This document shows, one piece after another, positions 1 through 7,574 of a stretch of DNA of 16,319 nucleotides. Position 1 is the stretch's first letter; the number at the start of each line of letters is the position of its first letter. A program made the position numbers and the translations under genes. The notes below the pieces were generated by a model. That model was given only the letters and a program-made list of their open reading frames with translations. It was not told the DNA's origin and searched no databases. The stretch is from Peptococcaceae bacterium (GTDB taxonomy: Bacteria; Bacillota; Dehalobacteriia; UBA4068; UBA4997): the NCBI GenBank assembly GCA_019421315.1, contig JAHZFN010000164.1, positions 347-16,665 on the forward strand, written 5' to 3'.

Positions 1-1010
1 ACAACCGAGAAAATGTTATCGTTTCACTGCACCCCCACAATGACCGCGGCACAGGCGTTGCCGATGCCGAATTGGGCATTTTGGCAGGCGGCAACCGAAT
101 CGAAGGCACACTTTTCGGCAACGGCGAAAGAACAGGCAATGTGGATATTGTAACTCTGGGCATGAATATGTTCACCCACGGCGTTGACCCCGAACTGGAC
201 TTTTCCAATATGCCGAAGATGGTGGAAATTTATGAAAAATGCACCGGCATGAAAGTCAACCCCCGTCAGCCTTACGGCGGCGAGCTGGTGTTTGCGGCTT
301 TCTCAGGTTCGCATCAGGACGCCATTTCCAAAGGCATGAAGTGGCGTGAGGAAACCGACCCCAACCGTTGGACAGTGCCGTATCTGCCTGTTGACCCCCA
401 TGATGTGGGCAGAGAATATGACGGCGACGTTATTCGTATCAACAGCCAGTCGGGCAAAGGCGGTGTTGCCTACATTCTGGAACACAACTTCGGTTACGTT
501 ATCCCCAAAGCCATGATGTCGGAAATCGGCTATATGATGAAAGATATTTCCGACCGCAGACACGAAGAACTGCAGCCGCAGGAAATTTTTGATACATTTG
601 CCAAGGAATACATCAACGATTTTTCGCCTTTGGATATTACTCATGCGGCGTTTGACCCCGTAACCACAACCAAGGACGACGACGAAAACAAGGTTCATGT
701 GGCTATGCGTGTGGAAATTATGGACGAAGTTTTGAAGCTGGAAGCTACAGGCAACGGTCGTTTGGATGCAGTCAGCAACGCCCTGAAAAGAACAAAATAT
801 CATATGGATGAATTCAAATTCATCACATATTCCGAACACGCCATGAGCAGCGATTCCAACTCCAAGGCGGCGGCTTATGTTTGCATTGCCGATAAATATG
901 ACAACCAATTCTGGGGTGTCGGCACCCACGCCGATATTATTTTGGCATCTGTCAACGCTTTGGTTTCCGCTTTGAACAGAATGAACAAAAAGACGCATTT
1001 GATGCTGTAA
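1..1010 (+). CDS. leuA: 2-isopropylmalate synthase, C-terminal part (5' end outside window)
   Basis: This enzyme condenses acetyl-CoA with 2-ketoisovalerate, the first committed step of leucine synthesis, in the cytoplasm. The frame is open from base 3 and gives 335 residues before TAA. Near the start it reads VSLHPHNDRGTG, the HxH metal-binding motif of the TIM-barrel catalytic domain, then GNGERTGNVD, typical of the long LeuA form. The second half (from about 590) matches the LeuA regulatory domain that binds leucine for feedback control, and includes the GVGTHADIILAS segment seen near the C-terminus of the family. The first TTG at 72 is not the real start, because the frame and the family motifs continue upstream to the window edge. 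leuC follows after 91 bp, so this is the first visible gene of a leu operon. Identity is confident; the promoter lies outside the window. Confidence 0.95.
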   Translation, partial: NRENVIVSLHPHNDRGTGVADAELGILAGGNRIEGTLFGNGERTGNVDIVTLGMNMFTHGVDPELDFSNMPKMVEIYEKCTGMKVNPRQPYGGELVFAAFSGSHQDAISKGMKWREETDPNRWTVPYLPVDPHDVGREYDGDVIRINSQSGKGGVAYILEHNFGYVIPKAMMSEIGYMMKDISDRRHEELQPQEIFDTFAKEYINDFSPLDITHAAFDPVTTTKDDDENKVHVAMRVEIMDEVLKLEATGNGRLDAVSNALKRTKYHMDEFKFITYSEHAMSSDSNSKAAAYVCIADKYDNQFWGVGTHADIILASVNALVSALNRMNKKTHLML

Positions 1011-1012
1011 AA

Positions 1013-1073
1013 TTTAATAAATGAATATTTAATACATTCAGATATAGTCATTTAATAAATTCAGATATAGTCA
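1013..1073 (+). repeat. Short direct repeats in the leuA-leuC spacer
   Basis: The 15-mer ATTCAGATATAGTCA occurs at 1036-1050 and again at 1059-1073. The 10-mer TTTAATAAAT occurs at 1013-1022 and 1051-1060. Together they look like a partial tandem duplication of the spacer, with units of 38 and 23 bp. There is no terminator-like hairpin here, which fits leuA and leuC being transcribed together. Confidence 0.7.
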
Positions 1074-1101
1074 GATAAGAGAATTTTAGGAGGAAAATGA
1101 T

Positions 1102-2373
1102 ATGGGCATGACAATGACTCAAAAAATTTTGGCGGCTCATGCAGGCCTGGAAAAGGTGGCTGCGGGTCAGCTCATCAACGCCAAACTTGATATGGTTCTT
1201 GCCAACGATATTACCGGTCCCGTTTCCATCAACGAATTTGAAAACGCCGGTTTCGATAAAGTTTTTGACAAAAGCAAAATTTCCCTGGTGATGGACCATT
1301 TCACACCAAACAAAGATATAAAAAGCGCCGAACAATGCAAAAAATGCCGCACCTTTGCCCATCGTTTTGACATTGACAATTTTTACGATGTGGGCAATAT
1401 GGGCATTGAACACGCACTGCTTCCGGAAAAAGGTCTGGTAAAAGCAGGCGATGCTATCATCGGCGCCGATTCCCACACCTGCACCTACGGTGCATTGGGA
1501 GCCTTTTCCACAGGCGTCGGCTCCACCGACCTGGCGGCAGGCATTGCCACCGGCGAAGCCTGGTTCAAGGTGCCTTCCGCTCTCAAATTCAACCTGACAG
1601 GCAAACTGAAACCGTATGTCAGCGGCAAAGACGTTATTCTGCACATCATCGGCATGATCGGTGTGGATGGCGCTCTTTACAAATCCATGGAATTTACAGG
1701 CGAAGGTGTTGCCAATCTTTCGATGGACGACCGTCTCTGCATTGCCAACATGGCGATTGAAGCAGGCGGCAAAAACGGCATTTTCCCCGTGGACGATATA
1801 ACCAAAGCTTATATGAAAGACCGTGTGCAGGGCGAATACAAAATTTACGAAGCCGACCCCGATGCCGAATATGATGCAGTTTACGAAATTAATCTTTCGG
1901 AAATCGAGCCCACCGTTGCTTTCCCCCATCTTCCCGAAAATACCAAGACCGTGGCGGAAGCGGGCGATGTGAAAATTGATCAGGTGGTAATCGGTTCCTG
2001 CACCAACGGCCGTCTTTCCGACATGGCAACGGCGGCGGAAATTTTAAAAGGCAAGCATATCCACAAGGACGTTCGTGCCATCATCATTCCCGCAACCCAA
2101 GCCATTTATAAAGAATGTATCAAGCTGGGATATTTGGATATTTTCATTGATGCGGGCTGTGTTGTTTCCACACCTACCTGCGGACCTTGCCTTGGCGGTC
2201 ATATGGGCATTTTGGCAGAGGGCGAAAGATGTGTTGCCACCACCAACCGCAACTTTGTGGGCAGAATGGGTCACACAAAATCCGAAGTTTATCTGGCAAG
2301 CCCCGCTGTGGCGGCGGCTTCCGCCATCGCAGGCAAAATTGCCCAACCGACCCAACCGAAAGGAGGCTGTTAA
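1102..2373 (+). CDS. leuC: 3-isopropylmalate dehydratase large subunit
   Basis: The large, iron-sulfur subunit of isopropylmalate isomerase, which converts 2-isopropylmalate to 3-isopropylmalate together with LeuD. It has 423 residues, the length of the shorter two-subunit (archaeal/clostridial-type) LeuC family rather than the roughly 466-residue E. coli type. The three cysteines expected to hold the 4Fe-4S cluster are visible: Cys300 in VIGSCTNGR, and Cys360 and Cys363 in CGPCLGGH. GADSHTCTYG is the conserved aconitase-family active-site segment. The start at 1102 has AGGAGG at 1088-1093. Its stop lies 3 bp before the leuD start, and the leuD ribosome binding site sits inside its last codons, which suggests translational coupling and balanced subunits. 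Confidence 0.97.
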   Translation: MGMTMTQKILAAHAGLEKVAAGQLINAKLDMVLANDITGPVSINEFENAGFDKVFDKSKISLVMDHFTPNKDIKSAEQCKKCRTFAHRFDIDNFYDVGNMGIEHALLPEKGLVKAGDAIIGADSHTCTYGALGAFSTGVGSTDLAAGIATGEAWFKVPSALKFNLTGKLKPYVSGKDVILHIIGMIGVDGALYKSMEFTGEGVANLSMDDRLCIANMAIEAGGKNGIFPVDDITKAYMKDRVQGEYKIYEADPDAEYDAVYEINLSEIEPTVAFPHLPENTKTVAEAGDVKIDQVVIGSCTNGRLSDMATAAEILKGKHIHKDVRAIIIPATQAIYKECIKLGYLDIFIDAGCVVSTPTCGPCLGGHMGILAEGERCVATTNRNFVGRMGHTKSEVYLASPAVAAASAIAGKIAQPTQPKGGC

Positions 2374-2376
2374 AAA

Positions 2377-2880
2377 ATGAGTGCAAAAACAGACGTTAAA
2401 GGCAGAGTTCATAAATATGGCAGCAATGTTGACACAGACGTTATCATTCCCGCCAGATATTTAAACACAGCCGACCATGACGAATTGGCAAAACACTGCA
2501 TGGAGGATATTGATCCCGATTTTGTCGGCAAAGTGCAGGCGGGAGATGTTATTGTGGCAGGCGATAACTTCGGATGCGGATCTTCCCGTGAACACGCACC
2601 CATTGCCATCAAAGCGTCGGGTATAAGCTGTGTGATCGCCACAACATTCGCCAGAATTTTTTACAGAAACTCCATCAATATCGGGCTGCCGATTTTGGAA
2701 TGCCCCGAAGCCAGCGAAAAAATTCAGGACGGTGATGAAATTGCCATCGACTTCAGCACGGGCGTTATCACCAACCTGACTAAAAACGAAACTTACAAAG
2801 CACTGCCTTTCCCCGATTTTATCAAAAACATTATCGCCCAAGGCGGTCTTTTGAAAAGCATTAAAGCAAAAACAAAATAA
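2377..2880 (+). CDS. leuD: 3-isopropylmalate dehydratase small subunit
   Basis: The small swivel subunit that completes the active site of the LeuCD isomerase. It has 167 residues, typical of the short LeuD paired with the 420-residue LeuC. NFGCGSSREHAP at about residues 64-75 is the conserved substrate-binding loop, and NVDTDVIIPARYL near the N-terminus is also a family signature. The start is set by AGGAGG at 2361-2366, within the end of leuC. No convincing intrinsic terminator follows; instead a 0.3-kb repeat array separates it from leuB. Confidence 0.97.
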   Translation: MSAKTDVKGRVHKYGSNVDTDVIIPARYLNTADHDELAKHCMEDIDPDFVGKVQAGDVIVAGDNFGCGSSREHAPIAIKASGISCVIATTFARIFYRNSINIGLPILECPEASEKIQDGDEIAIDFSTGVITNLTKNETYKALPFPDFIKNIIAQGGLLKSIKAKTK

Positions 2881-2950
2881 ACCTTGCACAAAACTGACGA
2901 CAGCGGCGCATTTAGCAATTAGCGGTCAGCAGTAAGTTGTTCGGTATGAG

Positions 2951-3252
2951 AAATTTAACAAGACGCAGTCGTTAAAAATGCGTAATAACAGTCTTTGCCG
3001 AGTTAAAATAGCGGACAAACCAATCCTGCGAAGTTTAACAAGATGAAGTCGTTAAAAATGCGTAATAACAGTCTTTGCCGAGTTAGAATAGCGAACAGAC
3101 CGTATCTGCGAAGTTTAACAACACGACGTCTTTAAAATTCGCAGTTCTGTAAGCAGTAAGGTTGGCAAAAGAATGCGTAATAACAGTCTTTGCCGAGCTA
3201 CAATAGCGGACAGACCAATCCTGCGAAGTTTAACAAGATGAAGTCGTAAAAA
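2951..3252 (+). repeat. Tandem array of a dispersed intergenic repeat (3 full units, 1 partial)
   Basis: This array fills most of the 385-bp leuD-leuB gap (2881-3265). Units start at 2951, 3031, 3111 and 3226, each with AAGTTTAACAA or a close variant. The first two periods are exactly 80 bp; the third unit is 115 bp because 35 extra bases, including GTTGGCAAAAGAATGCG, lie inside it. Each full unit carries TTTAACAAGATGAAGTCG (or a variant), then ATGCGTAATAACAG, TCTTTGCCGAG, a TAGCGGACAGACC-like stretch and CTGCG. The last partial unit ends one base before the GAAGGAGG that serves leuB. Units abut without spacers, so this is not CRISPR. I see no open reading frame. Positions 2881-2950 hold nothing I recognise. 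Confidence 0.9.
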
Positions 3253-3265
3253 GAAGGAGGAAGTT

Positions 3266-4336
3266 ATGAATTATAATATTGCTGTGGTTGCCGGCGACGG
3301 TATCGGACCGGAAGTGGTTGCCGAAACCGTTAAGGTTTTGAATAAAGTCGGCGAAAAATTTAACCATACTTTTAACTATACATATGTTTTGGCAGGCGGC
3401 GCCGCCATTGATGAAAAAGGCGATTGCCTGCCCAAGGAAACTCTGGAAATCTGCAAAAAAAGCGATGCTGTGCTTTTGGGCGCCGTAGGCGGCCCGAAAT
3501 GGGACACACTGCCGGGCGATGAAAGACCCGAAAGAGCACTGCTGGGACTGCGCAAGGGATTGGGGCTTTTTGCCAACCTGCGCCCTGCCGTGGTTTTCGA
3601 TGAATTAAAGGACGCATCTCCTTTGAAAGGGGAAATCATCGACGGCGGTTTGGATCGGGTGGTTGTGCGTGAACGGACAGGCGGCATTTACTTTGGCGAA
3701 AAGGGTATCAAGGAGAATACACCGCTGGGTCCTGCGGCATACGACATTGAGCAGTATGCAGAAGAAGAGGTTCGCCGCATTGCACGGGTTGCCTTTGATA
3801 TGGCGATGAAACGCAATAAAAAGGTTACGAGTATCGACAAAGCCAACGTTTTGGAAAGCTCCAGACTTTGGCGGCGTGTTGTGGCGGAGGTTGCCAAGGA
3901 TTACCCGGAAGTTGAACTGGACAATCTGTATGTTGACAACGCCTCCATGCAGCTGGTTCGCAACCCCAAACAGTTTGATGTAATAGTTACCAGTAACATT
4001 TTCGGCGATATCCTTTCCGACGAAGCCAGCCAGATTACAGGCTCCATCGGCATGCTGCCTTCCGCCAGTTTGGCAGCGGGCAATTTCGGAATGTATGAAC
4101 CGATCCACGGTTCGGCACCCGATATTGCAGGTCAAAACAAAGCTAACCCCATCGCCACAATTTTGTCGGGCGGCATGATGCTGCGTTATACATTCGGATT
4201 AACAGAGGAAGCCGACGCTGTGGAAAATGCCGTAAAGGCATTCTTGGCAAAAGGTTACAGAACACCCGATATTGCGGCAGGCAAAGAAGCCGTCGGCACC
4301 AAAGAAGCGGGCGATTTGATTGCCGAATTGATTTAG
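3266..4336 (+). CDS. leuB: 3-isopropylmalate dehydrogenase
   Basis: NAD-dependent oxidative decarboxylation of 3-isopropylmalate to 2-ketoisocaproate, the third step of leucine synthesis. It has 356 residues, the usual family length. VAGDGIGPEVV (8-18) is the N-terminal signature. RERTGGIYFG (135-144) holds substrate-binding residues. FGDILSDEASQ (246-256) carries the metal-binding aspartates Asp248 and Asp252, and GSAPDIAGQ near the C-terminus is the NAD-binding part. GAAGGAGG at 3253-3260 sets the ATG at 3266. It is the last gene of the leu cluster and is followed by a strong intrinsic terminator. It lies 385 bp behind leuD, with the repeat array in its upstream region. Confidence 0.97.
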   Translation: MNYNIAVVAGDGIGPEVVAETVKVLNKVGEKFNHTFNYTYVLAGGAAIDEKGDCLPKETLEICKKSDAVLLGAVGGPKWDTLPGDERPERALLGLRKGLGLFANLRPAVVFDELKDASPLKGEIIDGGLDRVVVRERTGGIYFGEKGIKENTPLGPAAYDIEQYAEEEVRRIARVAFDMAMKRNKKVTSIDKANVLESSRLWRRVVAEVAKDYPEVELDNLYVDNASMQLVRNPKQFDVIVTSNIFGDILSDEASQITGSIGMLPSASLAAGNFGMYEPIHGSAPDIAGQNKANPIATILSGGMMLRYTFGLTEEADAVENAVKAFLAKGYRTPDIAAGKEAVGTKEAGDLIAELI

Positions 4337-4386
4337 AGATTTATTATTAATTAAAGTTGTTTAATAAATTCGTTTAATAAAATATT

Positions 4387-4424
4387 AACAGCCGTCGTTA
4401 AAAAAACGACGGCTGTTGTTTTTG
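4387..4424 (+). terminator. Rho-independent terminator of the leu operon
   Basis: A perfect 13-bp stem (AACAGCCGTCGTT at 4387-4399 and its complement at 4405-4417) with a 5-A loop, followed by GTTTTTG. It ends the plus-strand leu transcript 51 bp after the leuB stop. Confidence 0.93.
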
Positions 4425-4459
4425 ATTTTGCGTTATATTTTTTTTGGTCGGTGTTTGAT

Positions 4460-4500
4460 ATGAAAAACAAAAAAAAGAGGTCGGCAACGCCGACCTCTTA
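4460..4500 (-). terminator. Rho-independent terminator of the serS-fabK side
   Basis: An 11-bp stem (AAGAGGTCGGC at 4475-4485 and its complement at 4489-4499) with an AAC loop. On the minus strand it is followed by a long T-rich tail, seen on the plus strand as A-runs at 4463-4476. It lies 22 bp past the fabK stop, so the convergent leu and fabK units each have their own terminator. Confidence 0.9.
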
Positions 4501-4521
4501 AAGTTTTTTATAGAATTGTTT

Positions 4522-5478
4522 TTAGTCAACCAAAGTAACCGCATTTTTCAAAATGGTTTCGGCATCTTTCATGATTGTGTCGATAATTTCCTGACAGCTG
4601 GCTTCTTCTTTGACCAGACCTGCAATCTGACCGGCGCAGATTGTGCCGTTTTCAATGTCGCCTTCAACGGCGCGGCGCAAAGCGCCTGTTCCCAGGTTTT
4701 CCATTTCTTCCCGGACGGGTTCGTCACGGACAATGCCGAATTCCAAATTCAGATATTTTTCGGTCAGCTGGTTTTTCAGGGAACGAACGGCGTGTTTTAA
4801 GAATTTGCCCGTAACCACGGTGTCAGTGTCGTTGGCTTCCAAAACTCTTTCTTTGTAGTCTTTGGAAATGGCGCATTCTTTGGCAACCAAAAAGGCGGTA
4901 CCCATCTGCACGCCTGCGCAGCCCATAACCATGGCGGAAGCCAAGCCTCTGCCGTCGGCAACGCCGCCTGCACCGATAACGGGAATGTCAACGGCGTCGA
5001 TTACCTGGGGCCAAAGAGCCATGGAGGTCATGTCGCCGACATGGCCGCCGGATTCCATACCTTCGGCGACAACTGCCGTTGCGCCTGCCGCCGCCATTTT
5101 CTTGGCAACCTTGACGTTGGGGATAACGGGAATAACCTTGATGCCTGCTTCGTGGAAGCGTTTCATGTAGGGTGCGGGATTGCCGGCGCCTGTTGTAACA
5201 ACGGGAACCTTTTCTTCGATTACCAAATCGATAACGTCTTTGATGTAGGGGCTTTGCATCATCAGGTTGACGGCAAAGGGTTTATCTGTAAGACTGCGGA
5301 TTTGGTCAATCTGGTCTTTGACATATTCGGCGGGAGCCTGGCTGGCGGCAATGATACCCAAACCGCCTGCTTCGCTGACTGCCGCTGCCAAAGGTGCTTT
5401 GGCAATCCACGCCATGGCGCCTTGGAAAATGGGATATTTTATACCCAGCGCTTCGCAAATAGGGCTTTTTATCGTCAT
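4522..5478 (-). CDS. fabK: Enoyl-[acyl-carrier-protein] reductase II (FabK family)
   Basis: An FMN-dependent TIM-barrel reductase that reduces trans-2-enoyl-ACP in fatty-acid elongation, replacing FabI in many Bacillota. It has 318 residues, the FabK length. IKYPIFQGAMAW (13-24) is the N-terminal signature, AEGMESGGHVG (138-148) contains the His (146) of the family GGHxG motif, and IGAGGVADG (168-176) is the flavin phosphate-binding region. AGQIAGLV near the C-terminus is also FabK-like. AAGGAGG lies just upstream of the ATG on the minus strand (5487-5493). The wider family includes nitronate monooxygenases, so 2-nitropropane dioxygenase is the main alternative name, but the overall pattern is closer to FabK. 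It is not next to other fab genes; serS lies 119 bp upstream in the same direction. Confidence 0.85.
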   Translation of the reverse strand: MTIKSPICEALGIKYPIFQGAMAWIAKAPLAAAVSEAGGLGIIAASQAPAEYVKDQIDQIRSLTDKPFAVNLMMQSPYIKDVIDLVIEEKVPVVTTGAGNPAPYMKRFHEAGIKVIPVIPNVKVAKKMAAAGATAVVAEGMESGGHVGDMTSMALWPQVIDAVDIPVIGAGGVADGRGLASAMVMGCAGVQMGTAFLVAKECAISKDYKERVLEANDTDTVVTGKFLKHAVRSLKNQLTEKYLNLEFGIVRDEPVREEMENLGTGALRRAVEGDIENGTICAGQIAGLVKEEASCQEIIDTIMKDAETILKNAVTLVD

Positions 5479-5522
5479 AACAATTACCTCCTTGATAAAT
5501 CATACATATTACATTAATATTT

Positions 5523-5528
5523 ATTATA
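5523..5528 (-). promoter_or_regulatory. Possible -10 element upstream of fabK
   Basis: On the minus strand this reads TATAAT, 45 bp before the fabK start. At 17 bp spacing the -35 position would fall in the hairpin at 5545-5568 and does not resemble TTGACA, so this is only a possible promoter. Confidence 0.3.
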
Positions 5529-5544
5529 TTTTTTGTGTGAATTT

Positions 5545-5574
5545 TGCCGTCCGTAAAAACGGACGGCATTTTTT
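5545..5574 (+). terminator. Strong hairpin between serS and fabK, with its T-run on the plus strand
   Basis: A perfect 10-bp stem (TGCCGTCCGT at 5545-5554, complement at 5559-5568), an AAAA loop, then six T on the plus strand. Both neighbouring genes are on the minus strand. Read in their direction the stem is followed by AAAATTC, a poor terminator tail. It may be a plus-strand terminator, a weak bidirectional one, or an RNA/DNA control element for fabK. Confidence 0.65.
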
Positions 5575-5597
5575 GTGCTGTTTAAATTGTTTAGTAA

Positions 5598-6866
5598 TTA
5601 TTTTTTGATATATTCGGCGCCGCCCATGTAAGGAACCAGGGCTTCGGGAATTTTAACGGAGCCGTCGGGCTGTTGATAGTTTTCCAGGATGGCGGCAACT
5701 GTTCTGCCTACGGCAACACCTGAACCGTTCAATGTGTGAACGTATTCCGGTTTGGATTTTTTGTCTCGGCGGAAACGGATGTTGGCGCGGCGAGCCTGAT
5801 AATCTTCAAAGTTGCTGCAAGAGGAAATTTCACGGTAGCCGTTGTAGCTGGGCAGCCAAACTTCCAAATCGTAGGTTTTGGCTGAGCTGAAGCCCAAGTC
5901 GCCGCCGCAGAGAGTAACAACTCTGTATGGCAAGCCCAAGCCCTGCAAAACGGCTTCGGCATCGTTTGTCAGTTTTTCCAGTTCGTCGTAGCTTTCTTCG
6001 GGAATGGCAAATTTAACAAGTTCAACTTTGTTGAATTGGTGCTGGCGGATAACGCCTCTTGTATCTCTGCCTGCGGCGCCTGCTTCGGCACGGAAACAAG
6101 CGGAGTATGCGCAGTGGTGAATCGGCATTTTTTCGCCGTCGATGATTTCGTCGGCGTAAAGATTGGTTACGGGAACTTCAGCTGTCGGAATCAAATAATA
6201 ATCTGTGCCTTCAACGTGGAACATATCTTCTTTGAATTTAGGCAGCTGGCCTGTGCCTGTCATGGCTTTGGAATTTACCATGTAGGGCGGGAAGATTTCC
6301 GTGTAGGTTTTGGAGGTATGAACATCCAGGAAATAGTTGTAAACGGCGCTTTCCAGTCTGGCGCCCAAGCCTTTGTAGACTGTGAAACGAGCGCCGGAGA
6401 TTTTGCTTGCTCTTTCAAAGTCCAAAATGTCCAAATCTTCGCCGATGTCCCAGTGAGCTTTGGGGTTTTCGATTTCCGGAGGAGTGCCCCAGCGGCGGAC
6501 TTCAACGTTGCAGCTGTCGTCTGTGCCTTCGGGAACGCTTTCGTTGGGGATGTTGGGAATAGACAGCAGTTCGTTGCGGATACCTTCCTGAACTTCTTTC
6601 AGTTCTGCATCCAAAGCGGAGATTTTTACGCCCAGGGCTTTCATTTCTTCCATGATGGCAGTGGCGTCTTCACCGTTTTTCTTCAAAACGCCGACCTGTT
6701 TGGATACGGTATTTTTTTTGGCTTTCATATCTTCAACTTCGCCCAAAATTTCTTTGCGGCGTTCTTCCAGTTTCAAAAGGTTGTCCAGGGAAATTTCTTT
6801 GCCCCTTTTTTTCATTCCGGCAATAACTTTTTCCGGGTTTGCTACAATAAATTTAATATCAAGCAT
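5598..6866 (-). CDS. serS: Seryl-tRNA synthetase
   Basis: A class II aminoacyl-tRNA synthetase that charges tRNA-Ser (and tRNA-Sec where present) in the cytoplasm. It has 422 residues, the standard bacterial length. The first 110 residues form the antiparallel coiled-coil tRNA-binding arm, rich in Lys/Glu. Catalytic motifs follow: IPTAEVPV (226-233) for the serine site, motif 2 CFRAEAGAAGRDTRG (257-271) with RQHQF after it, and motif 3 in the NGSGVAVGRT region near residue 385. AAGGAGG at 6874-6880 on the minus strand sets the ATG. The upstream region has no T-box consensus; instead it carries two copies of the dispersed repeat, one ending just before the ribosome binding site. Confidence 0.97.
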   Translation of the reverse strand: MLDIKFIVANPEKVIAGMKKRGKEISLDNLLKLEERRKEILGEVEDMKAKKNTVSKQVGVLKKNGEDATAIMEEMKALGVKISALDAELKEVQEGIRNELLSIPNIPNESVPEGTDDSCNVEVRRWGTPPEIENPKAHWDIGEDLDILDFERASKISGARFTVYKGLGARLESAVYNYFLDVHTSKTYTEIFPPYMVNSKAMTGTGQLPKFKEDMFHVEGTDYYLIPTAEVPVTNLYADEIIDGEKMPIHHCAYSACFRAEAGAAGRDTRGVIRQHQFNKVELVKFAIPEESYDELEKLTNDAEAVLQGLGLPYRVVTLCGGDLGFSSAKTYDLEVWLPSYNGYREISSCSNFEDYQARRANIRFRRDKKSKPEYVHTLNGSGVAVGRTVAAILENYQQPDGSVKIPEALVPYMGGAEYIKK

Positions 6867-6880
6867 TTCTCTTCCTCCTT

Positions 6881-7018
6881 AAATTTAACGACGTGGATGT
6901 TTTTACGACTTCATCTTGTTAAACTTCGCAGATACGGTCTGTCCGCTATCTTGGCTAGGCAAAGACTGCTAATGTGCATTCTTTTGCCTTGCTTGGTTGT
7001 TTGGCGGGCTGCTTTGAT
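6881..7018 (-). repeat. Dispersed intergenic repeat, copy directly before serS
   Basis: Read on the minus strand, the order is the same as before leuB: a CCCGCC-containing 5' piece at about 7005-7018, GGCAAAAGAATGC, CAGTCTTTGCC, ATAGCGGACAGACC, CTGCG, AAGTTTAACAA and GATGAAGTCGTAAAAA. A further partial module, CATCCACGTCGTTAAA, follows. The unit ends at the AAGGAGG of serS. The family is recognised from the leuD-leuB and rpsL-upstream copies. Confidence 0.88.
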
Positions 7019-7087
7019 GTCTGTTTGGGTTTAATTCGAAACACGGCGTATTTACTTTATTTATAAAATTTTAAATTTTTTTATGAC

Positions 7088-7198
7088 TTTTTGCGACTTC
7101 ATCTTGTTGAACTCCGTACAGCGGTCTGTCCGCTATTTCAACTCGGCAAAGACTGTTAGTGCGCATTCTTTTGCCGCACTTTGCCGTTTTGCGGGCAG
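7088..7198 (-). repeat. Dispersed intergenic repeat, second copy in the serS leader
   Basis: On the minus strand it carries GCGGCAAAAGAATGCG, CTAACAGTCTTTGCCGAG, ATAGCGGACAGACCG and CAACAAGATGAAGTCG. It has the same orientation as the copy at 6881-7018 and is separated from it by about 70 bp of AT-rich DNA. The middle is slightly diverged (GGAGTTCAACAA in place of AAGTTTAACAA). Confidence 0.85.
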
Positions 7199-7286
7199 TG
7201 TAATCAGCAGGGGCAAAAATGCGGAAGCAAAAAATAAAATTTGTGCTTATGCCTGCATTATGCCGCATATATTCTGTGATAATACT

Positions 7287-7315
7287 ATATTACCAAATTT
7301 TATCTGAAAAAGCAA
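7287..7315 (-). promoter_or_regulatory. serS: Possible serS promoter
   Basis: On the minus strand: TTGCTT (7315-7310), a 17-bp spacer, then TAATAT (7292-7287). Four of six bases match the -35 consensus and five of six the -10. If used, the serS leader would be about 410 nt and would include both repeat copies. The -35 lies inside the left arm of the 18-bp inverted repeat. Confidence 0.5.
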
Positions 7316-7402
7316 AAAAATACTGCAATTTAATAATTTCTCTGATTTATCGGTTTTTCCTGCATAAAACAGCTTTTTCCTGCGAGTATTTTTTTGCTTT
7401 TT
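7307..7402. repeat. Perfect 18-bp inverted repeat flanking 60 bp in the serS/xdhC divergent region
   Basis: AAAAAGCAAAAAAATACT at 7307-7324 is exactly complementary to 7385-7402. Three more pairs (GCA/TGC) follow on the inner side after a one-base bulge. The 60-bp interior contains a direct repeat, TTTTTCCTGC, at 7354-7363 and 7374-7383 (20 bp apart). It could be a foldback element, a long hairpin or an operator region. No target-site duplication is visible. Confidence 0.85.
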
Positions 7403-7427
7403 GCGGCGGTGGTTTGTTCGCTTTTTC

Positions 7428-7456
7428 TTGACATTGCGGGCGGGCGGTAGTATATT
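7428..7456 (+). promoter_or_regulatory. Probable promoter of the XdhC-family gene
   Basis: A perfect -35 TTGACA (7428-7433), a 17-bp spacer and a -10 TATATT (7451-7456), about 110 bp before the gene start on the same strand. It lies just beyond the 18-bp inverted repeat. Confidence 0.7.
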
Positions 7457-7574
7457 ATAGATGTAATACCTATCTTTTTGGTGGGTAAATGTGTTAAACT
7501 ATGTCATACTTATAAAATATAGAATAGATACGAATTGCTTAAAAATATGAACAAAAAAAGGAGGAAAGCGGATT

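Noticed and set aside
1048..1929. Long minus-strand open frame opposite leuC (293 codons)
   Set aside because: It overlaps a certain gene, has no ribosome binding site and is Cys/Phe/His-rich as antisense shadows are. The same reasoning applies to the minus frames opposite leuA, leuB and the surface protein, and to the plus frame opposite serS (6036-7034).
2951..3252. CRISPR array
   Set aside because: The repeated units are contiguous and nearly identical over their whole length, with no unique spacers, and there are no cas genes.
7020..7060. tRNA-like TTCGAA segment
   Set aside because: No acceptor stem, anticodon stem or other conserved tRNA positions surround it.
7088..7198. Promoter inside the dispersed repeat (TAAAAT/TACAAT-like -10 in some copies)
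   Set aside because: The -10-like bases differ between copies and no -35-like sequence lies at 16-18 bp upstream.
6867..7320. T-box riboswitch before serS
   Set aside because: No AGGGTGGNACCGCG-type antiterminator bulge sequence and no leader terminator are visible on the minus strand.
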